DNA of 64,000 bases from positions 868,001 to 932,000 of the forward strand of contig NC_009633.1 in assembly GCF_000016985.1 (NCBI RefSeq), written 5' to 3'. The notes under the pieces were generated by a model. It was not told the DNA's origin. It saw only the letters and a program-made list of their open reading frames with translations, and did no database searches. The DNA comes from Alkaliphilus metalliredigens QYMF (GTDB lineage Bacteria; Bacillota; Clostridia; Peptostreptococcales; Natronincolaceae). Numbering within the stretch: position 1 is the stretch's first letter; every line of letters begins with the position of its first letter. Both the position numbers and the translations under genes were made by a program. Shown piece after piece: positions 18,171-28,390 of the stretch.

Positions 18171-19143
18171 GAGAGAGTAGCCTGGAAGATAGACTGAGTG
18201 ACTAGAAGAGTGAAGTGAGGTTCTTCGCTCTGAAGGAGTAATAAGAAAGACCGAAAATGTTTAATCGTAGATTAATAAAGTAAAACACCACATAAATCAT
18301 GTGAAATAGATTTCTAAGGTGTTTATTATCACATTTCAGTATTATAAATGTAGAAGATATAAATATCTTCATTAAATAAAAAGAGCAAATTAAAAACCTT
18401 CATCTTGGTCTAAATTTCCTATAGTTTTTTCGTTATACGAAGTGAGAATATGATTTATTGTGTTGATGTTACAACTTTCTTCAATACATTTATAAATTAT
18501 CACATCGCGCTGGTTTCTTAGATATAATTCATTATATCCAGCACACTTTAAGAATAAGTTTGTTTCTATCTCATTCAATTTAAAGCATATAGATATTCCA
18601 AGGACTGAATCCCTAGAAGGTTTTCGTCTACCGCCATATGTATGGCGTTGATAGAGAAGAAGTAAGTTGCAATCAGAGGGCTAGAGAAATCTGGTCCTTT
18701 TTTCGTGGTTTATTTATGCTTCTTCAAAATAAAGAAGTATTCAGAAAACGGGCCATGGGGGTACATAAATACGCAAAATTCGAATAGATGTGCCAAACAA
18801 AGAAGGAGTTTCGTGTATTTGTATGGAATTATATGAGTTAAAGATTTTCTAATTGATTTAAATGGTTCCGAGGGCTATATTATATCGGGAATCTAGTTAA
18901 ATTGAAAAAATACTGCTTAAAGCTTTGAAAAATCAGAGTTGTTTCTTATTGGGAAATGTTTTTGTTATTATATGAGAATGCATATGCGAATATGTTTATT
19001 TTAGTATGTTTTAAGTACACTGTGAGGGTATATTATGTGCAAAATTAATATAATAACATGGAAGTACTGGTTAAGATATTTAGAGTTCTGAAATGCAATA
19101 TAGGTGATATTGTATATTATGTCAAAGCAGAGGTGGATGTTTG
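18171..19143. other. About 970 bases between the RNA copy and hsdR
   Basis: Mostly non-coding and AT-rich. It holds one doubtful small frame on the - strand at 18390-18578, treated separately. AGGTGG at 19131 serves hsdR. I see no promoter that I would assert. Confidence 0.4.
18390..18578 (-). CDS. Possible small protein of 62 residues
   Basis: The frame encodes a cysteine-containing, charged peptide (CAGYNELYLRNQRDVIIYKC, then a tail NLDQDEGF). Its composition is protein-like and the pattern resembles small helper proteins of conjugative transposons, but there is no convincing ribosome site upstream and no partner gene. It may be a relic. I keep it at low confidence. Confidence 0.3.
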   Translation of the reverse strand: MNEIETNLFLKCAGYNELYLRNQRDVIIYKCIEESCNINTINHILTSYNEKTIGNLDQDEGF

Positions 19144-22100
19144 ATGAAATCAAATTTTGAGTTCTTGAATAAAACCTTCCCTGTATTAGCTAATTTGGGA
19201 AGCACAGCTGAAAGTTATCTCTACTCAGATGCAAATTCCAGTTTAATCAAGCTGGGATTATTCGGGGAAACTATTGTTAATCTAATGTTGAAGCTTGATC
19301 AGATGGAACCTCCGGAATATGACAATACACATGCGAACAGAATCAAGCTCTTAAAAAAGGAAGGCTTGATATCTCAAAATATTGACGATATAATCTACTC
19401 ACTTCGAATAGCAAGAAATAAAGCTGTCCATTCAGGATATGATTCTTTTGAAGATTGTGTGATACTCCTTGAGATGGGACATAATCTTGCTATTTGGTTT
19501 ATGCAGACCTATGGTGACTGGCAGTATGCTCCTGCTGAGTTTGTTCTGCCTGAAGATAATAGTCAGCAAGCAGATTTTGAAGCATTGCTAAAAGAAAAAG
19601 AAGAGCTTATTGCAGTTTTGACAGAAAAAGTTCTAAAGCAAAAACCTAGTAAGACCCTATCAAGTAAAGAAAGGTTGAAAAGGGCTGCTTCAGCATCTGA
19701 AATGATGAAGCTCTCTGAAAAAGAAACGCGTTATCTCATAGATGCACAACTTCGCAAAGTCGGTTGGGAAGTTGATACTGTCAATCTAAGGTATTCAAAA
19801 GGCACTAGACCTCAAAAAGGAAAAAATATTGCTATTGCAGAGTGGCCTACAAATTCAAGTGTGGGTGATCATGGATATGCAGATTATGTTTTATTTATAG
19901 GGCTTAAACTTGTTGGTATTATTGAAGCCAAGCGTATGTTTCTTGATATTCCATCGGTATTAGATTATCAGTGCAAAGATTATGCTAAGAATATTAAAGA
20001 TGAGCATGCAGAATATATGATTGATAGCTGGGGCGAGTATAAAGCACCATTGCTATTCGCAACAAATGGCAGAAAATATCTAAAACAATTGGAAACGAAA
20101 TCCGGCATTTGGTTTCTTGATGTGAGAAAACCAGCTAATATTCCAAAAGCACAGCAGGGTTGGATGAGCCCTGACGGTATTTTGGAATTGCTGGAAAAGG
20201 ACATAGAGGCTGCAAATGCATCCCTCGAAGAGTTACCCTATGATCTTTTAAGGGATAAAGATGGGCTTAATCTTAGGGAATATCAGATTGATGCTATTGA
20301 AGCTGCTGAGAAAGCTATTATTGAAGGTAAACAAACAGCTCTTTTATCCATGGCTACAGGAACAGGAAAAACTCGCACTGTCCTTGGTATGATTTATCGT
20401 TTTTTGAAAACAGGAAGGTTTAAACGAATTCTATTCTTAGTAGATCGGTCTGCCCTTGGTGAACAGGCACAGGATGTGTTTAAAGAAGTTAAGCTTGAAG
20501 ATTTGATGACACTTGATGAGATTTATAATATTAAAAATCTTGAAGACAGAATGATTGATAAAGAAACAAAAATTCAGGTGGCAACAGTTCAAAGCCTTGT
20601 GAAACGTATTTTAGATAACCAAGATGAAACAATGCCATCGATTATTGACTATGATTTGATTGTGATAGACGAAGCCCATAGAGGATATATCCTTGATAAA
20701 GAAATGGATGAAGATGAAATATTGTACCGCAATCAGGATGATTATATCAGCAAATACAGGGCGGTTATAGAATATTTTGACTCTGTAAAAATAGCGTTGA
20801 CAGCAACACCGGCTCTTCATACCAGTGAAATATTCGGAAAACCTGTATACAACTATACTTATAGGGAAGCAGTCGTCGAGGGATATTTGGTGGATCATGA
20901 TGCGCCACATACCATCGTTACAAAGCTCAGCAAGGAAGGTATCAACTATGAGAAGGGTGAGACGGTAGCCATTTATGACCCGGTCACTGGCGAAATCATG
21001 AATAGTGATGAATTGGAAGATGAGCTCAAGTTTGATGTGGAAAAATTCAATCGTCAGGTTATCACGGAGAGCTTCAATAGAACTGTTTTAATCGAAATAT
21101 CAAAGGAGCTGGATCCTGAGGGAGAGGGGAAGACACTCATTTATGCCGTTGATGATAGCCATGCAGATTTAATTGTAAAGATACTAAAAGAAATTTTTGA
21201 GCCTTATGGTGTTGATAATGACGCCATTATGAAGATAACAGGCAGTGTTGGTGGTGGCAATAAAAAGAAGGTACTAGAAGCAGTCAAGAGATTCAAAAAC
21301 GAAAAATATCCTAATATCGCAGTAACAGTAGACCTGCTAACAACGGGGATAGATGTGCCTGAGATTACAACCCTGGTGTTTATGCGCAGAGTCAAATCCA
21401 GAATCTTGTTTGAACAGATGATGGGACGAGCAACAAGACTTTGTCCTGAAATAGGAAAAACGCACTTTGAAATCTATGATCCGATTGGAGTATATGAATC
21501 TTTGCAACCGGTCAATACAATGAAACCTGTTGTTGCCAATCCAAGCACAAGTTTTGAAGACCTATTGACGGGACTTGAAGTACTGCCGACTGAGAAACAA
21601 ATTAAGAACCAAATAGATATGATTATCGCCAAGCTTCAACGGAAGAAACGCAGTATGAATGAGAAGACCATGGCCCACTTTATAGATCTTTCTGGAGGAC
21701 AAGATCCAACAGAATTTATTGGGAAAATAAAGGGGATGTCAGCGGAAGATGCCAAAGAGCATATAATTAAAAACAAAAAACTGTTTGACATGCTGAAGGA
21801 AGGAACTAATGATCCAAGAAGAGCCGTTGTCATATCAGATAAAGAGGATGAACTCTTAAGCCATACCCGTGGGTATGGTGAAGGGAAAAAGCCTGAGGAT
21901 TATCTTGAAGAATTCAAGACATTTATCACCAATAACTTCAATAAAATTGTAGCACTTAATATTGTTTGTACTAGACCTAAAGAGCTTACCAGGGACAGTC
22001 TAAAAAGCCTAAAGCTAGAACTTGACAGACATATGTTTACAGAGCAGCAGCTTAATACTGCATGGAAAGAAGTAAAAAATCAGGACATAGCAGCGGATAT

Positions 22101-22404
22101 TATCAGTTTTATTCGCCAGCAGGCCATAGGTTCAACTTTACTTAGCCATGAAGAACGTATTAAGAATGCAGTCGACCGCTTAAAGAAAAACCATGATTTC
22201 AACAAGATGGAACTTGGGTGGATAGAGCGCATTGAAAAGAACTTGCTCCTTGAGTCTATTTTGGATCAAGCAACCTTTGAAACGGGTTCATTTAAGACTG
22301 CAGGGGGATATAACAAGATTAACAAGATATTCAAAAACCAGCTGGATGATATCATTCAAGAGCTTAATGAATATTTATATGATGATGGAGGAAGTGTAGC
22401 CTAA
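19144..22404 (+). CDS. hsdR: Type I restriction enzyme, restriction (R) subunit
   Basis: The R subunit translocates DNA with ATP and cuts it when the HsdMS complex finds unmethylated sites. I choose ATG 19144, seven bases after GAGGTGG; a TTG at 19141 is in frame. The 1086 residues carry an N-terminal DUF4145-like helical domain (1-130), an HSDR_N nuclease (about 190-265: HGYADYVLFIGLKLVGIIEAK with the D and E-x-K), Walker A MATGTGKTRT near 402, DEAH box VIDEAHRGY near 507, TATPAL near 553, and helicase motif QMMGRATRLCPE. The C-terminal part is of the EcoEI/type IB kind. No motif is broken. The stop overlaps the hsdM start (TAATG). Confidence 0.93.
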   Translation: MKSNFEFLNKTFPVLANLGSTAESYLYSDANSSLIKLGLFGETIVNLMLKLDQMEPPEYDNTHANRIKLLKKEGLISQNIDDIIYSLRIARNKAVHSGYDSFEDCVILLEMGHNLAIWFMQTYGDWQYAPAEFVLPEDNSQQADFEALLKEKEELIAVLTEKVLKQKPSKTLSSKERLKRAASASEMMKLSEKETRYLIDAQLRKVGWEVDTVNLRYSKGTRPQKGKNIAIAEWPTNSSVGDHGYADYVLFIGLKLVGIIEAKRMFLDIPSVLDYQCKDYAKNIKDEHAEYMIDSWGEYKAPLLFATNGRKYLKQLETKSGIWFLDVRKPANIPKAQQGWMSPDGILELLEKDIEAANASLEELPYDLLRDKDGLNLREYQIDAIEAAEKAIIEGKQTALLSMATGTGKTRTVLGMIYRFLKTGRFKRILFLVDRSALGEQAQDVFKEVKLEDLMTLDEIYNIKNLEDRMIDKETKIQVATVQSLVKRILDNQDETMPSIIDYDLIVIDEAHRGYILDKEMDEDEILYRNQDDYISKYRAVIEYFDSVKIALTATPALHTSEIFGKPVYNYTYREAVVEGYLVDHDAPHTIVTKLSKEGINYEKGETVAIYDPVTGEIMNSDELEDELKFDVEKFNRQVITESFNRTVLIEISKELDPEGEGKTLIYAVDDSHADLIVKILKEIFEPYGVDNDAIMKITGSVGGGNKKKVLEAVKRFKNEKYPNIAVTVDLLTTGIDVPEITTLVFMRRVKSRILFEQMMGRATRLCPEIGKTHFEIYDPIGVYESLQPVNTMKPVVANPSTSFEDLLTGLEVLPTEKQIKNQIDMIIAKLQRKKRSMNEKTMAHFIDLSGGQDPTEFIGKIKGMSAEDAKEHIIKNKKLFDMLKEGTNDPRRAVVISDKEDELLSHTRGYGEGKKPEDYLEEFKTFITNNFNKIVALNIVCTRPKELTRDSLKSLKLELDRHMFTEQQLNTAWKEVKNQDIAADIISFIRQQAIGSTLLSHEERIKNAVDRLKKNHDFNKMELGWIERIEKNLLLESILDQATFETGSFKTAGGYNKINKIFKNQLDDIIQELNEYLYDDGGSVA

Positions 22405-23822
22405 TGAATAATCAAGAGATTGTAGCAAAACTATGGAACCTATGCAATGTACTTCGAGATGACGGTATTACCTATCACCAATATGTGACGGAACTCACCT
22501 ATATACTTTTCTTAAAAATGTCAAAGGAAACAGGCACAGATGGTCAGATCCCTGAAGATTACCGTTGGGATATTCTTATAAAAAAGCAAGGTGTGGAATT
22601 AAAACGCTACTATAATGAACTTTTAAATCATTTAGGTGAAGAATGTACTGGAAGAATTCGTGAAATCTATTCAGGCTCAAGGTCTAACATTGAGGAGCCA
22701 AAGAATCTAGAGAAGATTATTACTTCTATTGATGCACTGGATTGGTATTCAGCTAAGGAGGAAGGCCTGGGGAATCTTTATGAAGGACTCCTGGAGAAAA
22801 ATGCAAATGAGAAGAAATCAGGTGCTGGCCAATATTTCACGCCACGAGTACTGATTAATATCATGACGCAGCTTATCGCACCACAAGCTGGTGAAAAATG
22901 TAATGACCCTGCTTGCGGTACTTTTGGATTCATGATTGCGGCCGATCGTTATGTGAAGGATCACACTGATGATCTTTTTGATTTGTCTTTGAAAGAACAG
23001 GAATTCCAGAAAAATAAAGCGTTCACTGGTTGTGAGCTTGTCCATGATACCCATCGTCTAGCACTTATGAACGCCATGCTTCACGATATCGAAGGTAAGA
23101 TTCTATATGCAGATACCCTCTCCAACTTGGGCAAAGCCATGAAGGATTTTGATGTGGTGTTGACCAATCCGCCCTTCGGCACGAAAAAAGGTGGAGAGCG
23201 TACTACTCGAGATGATTTAACTTACCCAAGCTCCAATAAACAGTTAAATTTCTTACAACATATTTATAGAAGCCTTAAGACAAATGGAAAATCTCGTGCT
23301 GCTGTTGTTCTTCCAGACAATGTGCTTTTTGCTGATGGTGATGGTGCGTCGATCCGAGCAGATTTAATGGATAAATGTAATCTGCATACCGTTTTACGTT
23401 TACCTACGGGAATATTCTATGCTCAAGGGGTTAAGACCAATGTACTTTTCTTTACCCGTGGAAAGACAGAGAAAAACAACACTAAAGAAGTGTGGGTCTA
23501 TGATCTGCGCACCAATATGCAGAGCTTTGGCAAGACAAAAGCCCTTAAGGAAGAGCACTTTGAAGATTTTATAAAAGCATACACATCAGAGGACCGTACT
23601 AAAGTTGAAGATGAACGATTCTCTTGCTTTACAAGAGAACAGATAAAAGTAAAAAATAATAGCCTTGATTTAGGCCTTATTCGTGATGATAGCATCTTAG
23701 ATTATGATGATATGCAGGACCCAATTGAAAGCGGGGAAGAAGTTATTGCCAAACTTGAAGAAGCTGTTGATCTCATCCAGAGCGTTGTAAAGGAACTCCG
23801 CTCATTGGGAGGAGATGAGTAA
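22404..23822 (+). CDS. hsdM: Type I restriction-modification, N6-adenine methyltransferase (M) subunit
   Basis: The 472-residue protein methylates adenine in the HsdS target with S-adenosylmethionine. The N-terminal helical HsdM_N domain (1-130) precedes the catalytic core: AGQYFTPRVLINIM, the SAM-binding motif DPACGTFGFMIAA near residue 170, and the catalytic NPPFG near residue 256. The order and length are typical. Its start overlaps the hsdR stop and its stop overlaps the hsdS start, which makes one translationally coupled operon. Confidence 0.95.
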   Translation: MNNQEIVAKLWNLCNVLRDDGITYHQYVTELTYILFLKMSKETGTDGQIPEDYRWDILIKKQGVELKRYYNELLNHLGEECTGRIREIYSGSRSNIEEPKNLEKIITSIDALDWYSAKEEGLGNLYEGLLEKNANEKKSGAGQYFTPRVLINIMTQLIAPQAGEKCNDPACGTFGFMIAADRYVKDHTDDLFDLSLKEQEFQKNKAFTGCELVHDTHRLALMNAMLHDIEGKILYADTLSNLGKAMKDFDVVLTNPPFGTKKGGERTTRDDLTYPSSNKQLNFLQHIYRSLKTNGKSRAAVVLPDNVLFADGDGASIRADLMDKCNLHTVLRLPTGIFYAQGVKTNVLFFTRGKTEKNNTKEVWVYDLRTNMQSFGKTKALKEEHFEDFIKAYTSEDRTKVEDERFSCFTREQIKVKNNSLDLGLIRDDSILDYDDMQDPIESGEEVIAKLEEAVDLIQSVVKELRSLGGDE

Positions 23823-25225
23823 TGGCGAAGAAGAAACAGGTCTTACCAGTGGAAGAATTGTTGGAACAGGCACTCGTACCAAAAAGTGAGAAATCTAATG
23901 TAGTGCCGGAGAATTGGGTATGGACTAGATTAGGCAACGTTACTACTATTATTGGTGGAGGTACACCTCCATCTAGGGTGATAGAATACTATGAAAATGG
24001 TTCTATACCATGGATTAGCCCAGTTGATTTATCTGGTTATACAGATATCTATATATCTCATGGGAAAAAAAATATAACTGAACTTGGTTTGAAAAAAAGT
24101 TCAGCTAGACTTCTGCCCGAAAATACTGTTTTGTTATCATCAAGAGCTCCAATCGGTTATGTTGCAATTGCAGATAACGAATTATGTACAAACCAGGGGT
24201 TCAAGAGTTTTCTACCATCTCCATGTTATTTACCTAAGTATTTATATTTCTATTTGAAAAGTAGTAAGAAATTACTTGAGGCATATGCAAGCGGCACCAC
24301 ATTTTTGGAGTTATCTGGTAGAAAGGCAGCGATTGTTGAATTCCCTCTCCCACCACTCGCCGAGCAACAACGAATCGTTGACCGCATAGAAAGCCTTTTT
24401 GAAAAGCTTAATCAAGCAAAAGCGCTTATCCAGGATGCCCTCGATTCCTTTGAAAATCGCAAGGCAGCTATTCTTCATAAGGCTTTTAGTGGGGAATTGA
24501 CGGAAAAGTGGCGTGAAGAGAATGGTGTGGGGATGGGAAGTTGGAAGAAAAAATCCATAAAAGAGGTAGTGAAATTTAGGGCAGGGTATGCTTTTGATAG
24601 TAAAAACTTTTCAAGCACTGGTCATCAAGTTATTCGTATGGGCAATTTATACAACGGCGTATTAGATTTAACAAGAAACCCAGTATATATTTCCCCGGAC
24701 CTGATAGATAACTCTATAATAAAAAGATTTTCGATAAATGAGGGAGATATTCTACTTACATTGACAGGTACAAAGTATAAAAGAGATTATGGATATGCAG
24801 TTTTAATTAAAGAGAGTGAAAACTTATTGTTGAATCAACGAATTCTATCCTTAACCCCTGAGTCAATTGAAACAAACTACTTATTATATTATTTACAGTC
24901 TGATTTTTTTAGAGATGTATTTTTTAGCAATGAAACTGGTGGTGTAAATCAAGGAAATGTTAGTTCAAAGTTTGTAGAAAAGATTGAAATTCCTATTTTT
25001 TCTTCATTAGAACAAAAGGAGATAGTACGCATTCTTGATTATATTTTTGAAAAAGACAAAAATGCTAATCAACTATGTGACCTAATTGATAATATAGATC
25101 TTATGAAAAAATCAATTCTTGCTCGTGCATTTAGGGGGGAGCTTGGCACCAATAATCCAGAAGAAGAGAGTGCAATGGAATTGTTAAAAGACATTTTAAG
25201 TGGAAGTGCAGGTGAGTCAAGATGA
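23822..25225 (+). CDS. hsdS: Type I restriction-modification, specificity (S) subunit
   Basis: The 467-residue subunit reads the bipartite DNA target. It has two target-recognition domains, each starting with the WxxxxL/V pattern (NWVWTRLGNVTTIIGGGTPP near 30, SWKKKSIKEVVKFRAGYAF near 240) and each followed by a conserved coiled helix (PPLAEQQRIVDRIESLFEKLNQA; SLEQKEIVRILDYIFEK). TRD1 and TRD2 are unlike each other, so the site is asymmetric. Codon use in the TRDs is more AT-rich than in the spacers, common for swapped TRDs. Its last bases overlap the ptuA start. Confidence 0.93.
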   Translation: MAKKKQVLPVEELLEQALVPKSEKSNVVPENWVWTRLGNVTTIIGGGTPPSRVIEYYENGSIPWISPVDLSGYTDIYISHGKKNITELGLKKSSARLLPENTVLLSSRAPIGYVAIADNELCTNQGFKSFLPSPCYLPKYLYFYLKSSKKLLEAYASGTTFLELSGRKAAIVEFPLPPLAEQQRIVDRIESLFEKLNQAKALIQDALDSFENRKAAILHKAFSGELTEKWREENGVGMGSWKKKSIKEVVKFRAGYAFDSKNFSSTGHQVIRMGNLYNGVLDLTRNPVYISPDLIDNSIIKRFSINEGDILLTLTGTKYKRDYGYAVLIKESENLLLNQRILSLTPESIETNYLLYYLQSDFFRDVFFSNETGGVNQGNVSSKFVEKIEIPIFSSLEQKEIVRILDYIFEKDKNANQLCDLIDNIDLMKKSILARAFRGELGTNNPEEESAMELLKDILSGSAGESR

Positions 25226-26538
25226 AGATGGAGTACATTTATGTCCATGGCTATAAAAACTTGAATGATATTGAAATCTATTTTGAGCCACAATCATCAG
25301 TGAATTCTTTTATAGGCAATAACGGTAGCGGAAAATCTAATATTTTGGAAGTTATTGCAATTATCTTTTCCAGTGTATTGGATGATGTAAATCCTGATGG
25401 ATTTGAATTCTGTCTTAAATATACTATAGACGATTACATAATTGAAATACGCAATACCGAAAAACTGTTGGAAATCTTAAAGAACGGGGAGAAAGTGTCA
25501 AAAAAAGATGTTAATCAAATTTTTCCTAAAGCTATATTTTTATATTATGCGGGAGAAACAAAAAGGCTTAAGCAACTTTCAGATGAGATTATTGATAAAA
25601 GATTCGAGAAGACCCTAAAGAAAGATGAAGAAATTGCTTTCAAATTTCTAACCTATTTATCGGTGGATGATTTTGGTCCTAGTCTTTTGTCCAATCACAT
25701 TTTCAGAAATGATACCTACTATAATATTTGCAAATTGGTAGATATTAAAGATATTTGCCCACCGATAACAATAAATCTAAAAAAACCAAGTTGGAGTAAA
25801 AACGGAAAAGCAGATAACTTTTGGAATGCCGTAGGAGCTGTAGCAAAAGAATTAAATACTTTTGCACAAAAGGGAACATACTCGATAATCGATAATAACA
25901 GATCAAAAATTGTGATTGAAGATATTGAGAAACTTAAAGATGATAGTATTGGAGCCCTTGGATTATTTACAATATTTAAAATGCTTGCTCAAGCGGATGT
26001 GTTAGATGGCTTAGAATTTGAGGTAGTCAAAGGTAATGACAAATTTAGTTATACAGGTTTAAGTGAAGGTGAAAAGCAACTAAGCCAGCTTCTGTCAATC
26101 CTTGAAATAACAAAAGAATATAAAGCATTGTTTCTACTTGATGAATTTGACTCATATTTGCACCCAAATTGGCAAAGAAAGTTTGTTGATATTGTGAATG
26201 AAATTAATATAAGGGGACAAATTCTATTTACAACCCATTCACCTCTAACGTTAGGGAAAATGAGAAAAGACAATATTATTCTGTTAAAAGACGGGGTGGC
26301 ATATAATCCGTCTAGTGAAACATTTAATCGAGATATTACTGAAGTATTAGAAGAATTAATGGATGTTAAGAAAAGACCTCCTGAGATTGAAAAGATGATT
26401 TTTGACTTTCGGGAGAGCGCTATGCAGAAAAATAAAGAGATGGCACATAACTTATATGCCCAATTAAAAGAAGTACTATCAGAAGATGACCCGTTTTTTA
26501 TAAATGCAAAAATATCACTTGCAAGATTAGAGAGGTAA
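25222..26538 (+). CDS. ptuA: Septu defence ATPase PtuA
   Basis: The 438-residue AAA/ABC-like ATPase has Walker A IGNNGSGKSN (31-40), an LSEGEKQLSQL signature near 280 and Walker B ALFLLDEFDSYLHPNWQRKF near 303, then the TTHSPLTLGKM motif near 335. This is the OLD/RecF-like layout of PtuA. Its start codon overlaps the hsdS stop (ATGA), so it is cotranslated with the type I system. The next gene encodes the HNH partner, which fixes the identity as Septu rather than a free-standing OLD nuclease: no TOPRIM domain is present. Confidence 0.85.
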   Translation: MKMEYIYVHGYKNLNDIEIYFEPQSSVNSFIGNNGSGKSNILEVIAIIFSSVLDDVNPDGFEFCLKYTIDDYIIEIRNTEKLLEILKNGEKVSKKDVNQIFPKAIFLYYAGETKRLKQLSDEIIDKRFEKTLKKDEEIAFKFLTYLSVDDFGPSLLSNHIFRNDTYYNICKLVDIKDICPPITINLKKPSWSKNGKADNFWNAVGAVAKELNTFAQKGTYSIIDNNRSKIVIEDIEKLKDDSIGALGLFTIFKMLAQADVLDGLEFEVVKGNDKFSYTGLSEGEKQLSQLLSILEITKEYKALFLLDEFDSYLHPNWQRKFVDIVNEINIRGQILFTTHSPLTLGKMRKDNIILLKDGVAYNPSSETFNRDITEVLEELMDVKKRPPEIEKMIFDFRESAMQKNKEMAHNLYAQLKEVLSEDDPFFINAKISLARLER

Positions 26539-26543
26539 TTGAG

Positions 26544-27209
26544 ATGAAGTATATACACAAACAATCACAACCAGAAGCATTTTTGAGATATAAGCGTCAA
26601 CGGGGAGCATCTTTTAAAGAGTTATCAAACAATAAGAATAGAGAAATAAAGAACTGCCTACGCGAATCTCTTTTAGTTGAGCAAGGATATATATGTTGCT
26701 ACTGTGGTCAAGAAATCAGTTCAGACAATTCGGTTATTGAGCATTTAAAGAATAAGGATTACCATCCTAATCTTCAACTAGAATACAATAATTTAGTGTG
26801 TTCGTGTAAAGGTGGACAAGATAGAAGGGCAAGAAATCCACGATATCCTTTGTATTGTGATGCAAATAAAGGGAATCTGGATATATCCATATATCCAATT
26901 GATTGTATATGTGAAAGTAAATTTGAATTTGATGAAGATGGCAATATTTATGGCCTTGACGAAGCTGCGCGAGAGACAATTAAAGTACTCAATTTAAACA
27001 ATGACAAACTGAAAAACCAAAGAAAACATGCAATAGATCCATATCGTTATAATGATGATGGAAATACTGACTGGATCGATGAACTTAACATGATTGCAGA
27101 AAGAGGCTTTGATAAAAAGTTCCTACCCTTCTGTTTTGTTATTCATAGCTATATAAAGAATTATAGGTTGAAATCTGAATTAGAATCTGATTTAATTTTC
27201 ATAATTTAG
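26544..27209 (+). CDS. ptuB: Septu defence HNH nuclease PtuB
   Basis: The 221-residue protein has an HNH zinc fold: CCYCG (C51, C52, C54), VIEHLKNK (H67), YNNLVCSC (N82-N83, C86, C88) and a final cysteine at C105. This is the arrangement of the TIGR02646/PtuB family, the DNA-cutting arm of Septu and of retron Ec78. An N-terminal region FLRYKRQRGASFKEL is usual for the family. It starts five bases after the ptuA stop. The C-terminal region (about 140-221) is intact. Together with PtuA it should abort or restrict phage infection. Confidence 0.85.
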   Translation: MKYIHKQSQPEAFLRYKRQRGASFKELSNNKNREIKNCLRESLLVEQGYICCYCGQEISSDNSVIEHLKNKDYHPNLQLEYNNLVCSCKGGQDRRARNPRYPLYCDANKGNLDISIYPIDCICESKFEFDEDGNIYGLDEAARETIKVLNLNNDKLKNQRKHAIDPYRYNDDGNTDWIDELNMIAERGFDKKFLPFCFVIHSYIKNYRLKSELESDLIFII

Positions 27210-27220
27210 CACCTAAAGTC

Positions 27221-27313
27221 TTATGCAACAAGCTTTTGAATGTGTTTTTCTTTGAATTGATACGGAGATAAATATCCCAGTAATTGATGTCTTCTCTTTC
27301 GATTATAAATCAA
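27221..27313 (-). pseudogene. IS3-family (IS150 type) transposase, C-terminal fragment
   Basis: The - strand frame reads IYNRKRRHQLLGYLSPYQFK and then a basic tail to TAA at 27221. This is the conserved end of the IS3 OrfB integrase core. Upstream coding sequence is gone. Confidence 0.7.
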
Positions 27314-27380
27314 AGTAAAGAGGACGTTTTGAATACCATGCAGTTATAGATAAGGTAGGATATAAATGGGTGATAAATAT

Positions 27381-27455
27381 GACAGAACAGCAAAAGAGAA
27401 AAATCAAATAGGAATATATCATATTATGTTAAGAGGTGTATTAGATAAAATTTAG
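27381..27455 (+). pseudogene. RAYT (IS200-like, TnpA_REP) remnant
   Basis: The frame reads DRTAKEKNQIGIYHIMLRG, the start of REP-associated tyrosine transposases, fused directly to VLDKI-stop, the end of the same family. The catalytic middle is deleted. A CCCCGTGGCTCGTGG word follows, as at other remnants in this window. Confidence 0.6.
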
Positions 27456-27535
27456 CAATACTTAGGTAAACAAATGGCCCCGTGGCTCGTGGTTTAGAAA
27501 TTAATGATTATATGTAATTTGAGAGGAATTAGTAT

Positions 27536-28126
27536 ATGTTTTCAGATGTGGAAATCAAATTAAAGAAAAGAAATAAAATTTTATTTTCCCGTGATAGTGA
27601 ATGCTTGCAAGAGTTGATAAATCTAATCATATTACAAAATCATCGAACCCTTGTGATGTGGGCATTAGATTGTGCTAACATGACTTTGGGACAATTTGAA
27701 GCAAAATATCCCGAAGAAGGAAGACCCAGAATCTGTTTGGATCTTTGTGAGGCTTGGGCAAGGGGTGAAATTAAAATGCCCATAGCAAAACGTGCTATTT
27801 TAGGTTCACATGCAGTAGCTAAAGAAATTGATGATAAGGAATACGGTGCTCTTTGCCATGCAATTGGTCATGCTGGAGCTACAGTGCATGTAGAAACACA
27901 CGCTTTGGGGCTACCTATTTATGAGTTGACAGCAATCGTCTTAAAATATGGAAAAGATAACTTTCCAAAACCAGTCAGTGAAAAGATAAATTACTATTAT
28001 AATCAGTTACTGTATTGGCAAGATAATACCGATAATCTTGAAATTAATTGGGCAGGCTTTTTATTGGATGACACCGGTTCTAATAAGGAAAAATTATTAA
28101 GCGAGAAACGAAAGTTGAAGGAATAA
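27536..28126 (+). CDS. Putative immunity protein (Imm5-like)
   Basis: The 196-residue protein contains WALDCANMTLGQFEAKYPEE, LCEAWARGEIKMPIAKRAIL and ALCHAIGHAGATVHVETHAL, the three conserved blocks of a family annotated as putative immunity proteins with an Imm5-like domain. Such proteins neutralise polymorphic toxins. No toxin gene is next to it; it stands alone between IS3 and RAYT remnants, so it may be an orphan shield. AGAGGAATTAGTAT precedes the ATG. The biochemical role is not established. Confidence 0.55.
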   Translation: MFSDVEIKLKKRNKILFSRDSECLQELINLIILQNHRTLVMWALDCANMTLGQFEAKYPEEGRPRICLDLCEAWARGEIKMPIAKRAILGSHAVAKEIDDKEYGALCHAIGHAGATVHVETHALGLPIYELTAIVLKYGKDNFPKPVSEKINYYYNQLLYWQDNTDNLEINWAGFLLDDTGSNKEKLLSEKRKLKE

Positions 28127-28289
28127 AGATTATTTGTTTACATTCTTCTTAAGGTATTAGCGGTTTCTCTTAAATCAAATTTTGAGCAATGTTTTAGTAG
28201 GTTTATAATTCTACTATCTTCATTGCTTTTTTTAGTGTCCTCAACAAATTCAAACCAACACATAGGGATAATTGAAACAAGCAACAGAC

Positions 28290-28390
28290 AATTATCATGG
28301 ATATTAAAATAGGAAGAGGTATATTAGATAGGAACTAGTAATACTTATGGCAAACAAAACGGCCCCGTGGTTTGGGTTTCAGGCGAGGTT
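28290..28390 (+). pseudogene. RAYT remnant, C-terminal end with REP-like word
   Basis: The frame GRGILDRN-stop, followed by CAAACAAAACGGCCCCGTGG, matches the remnants at 27381 and 51704. Confidence 0.5.
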
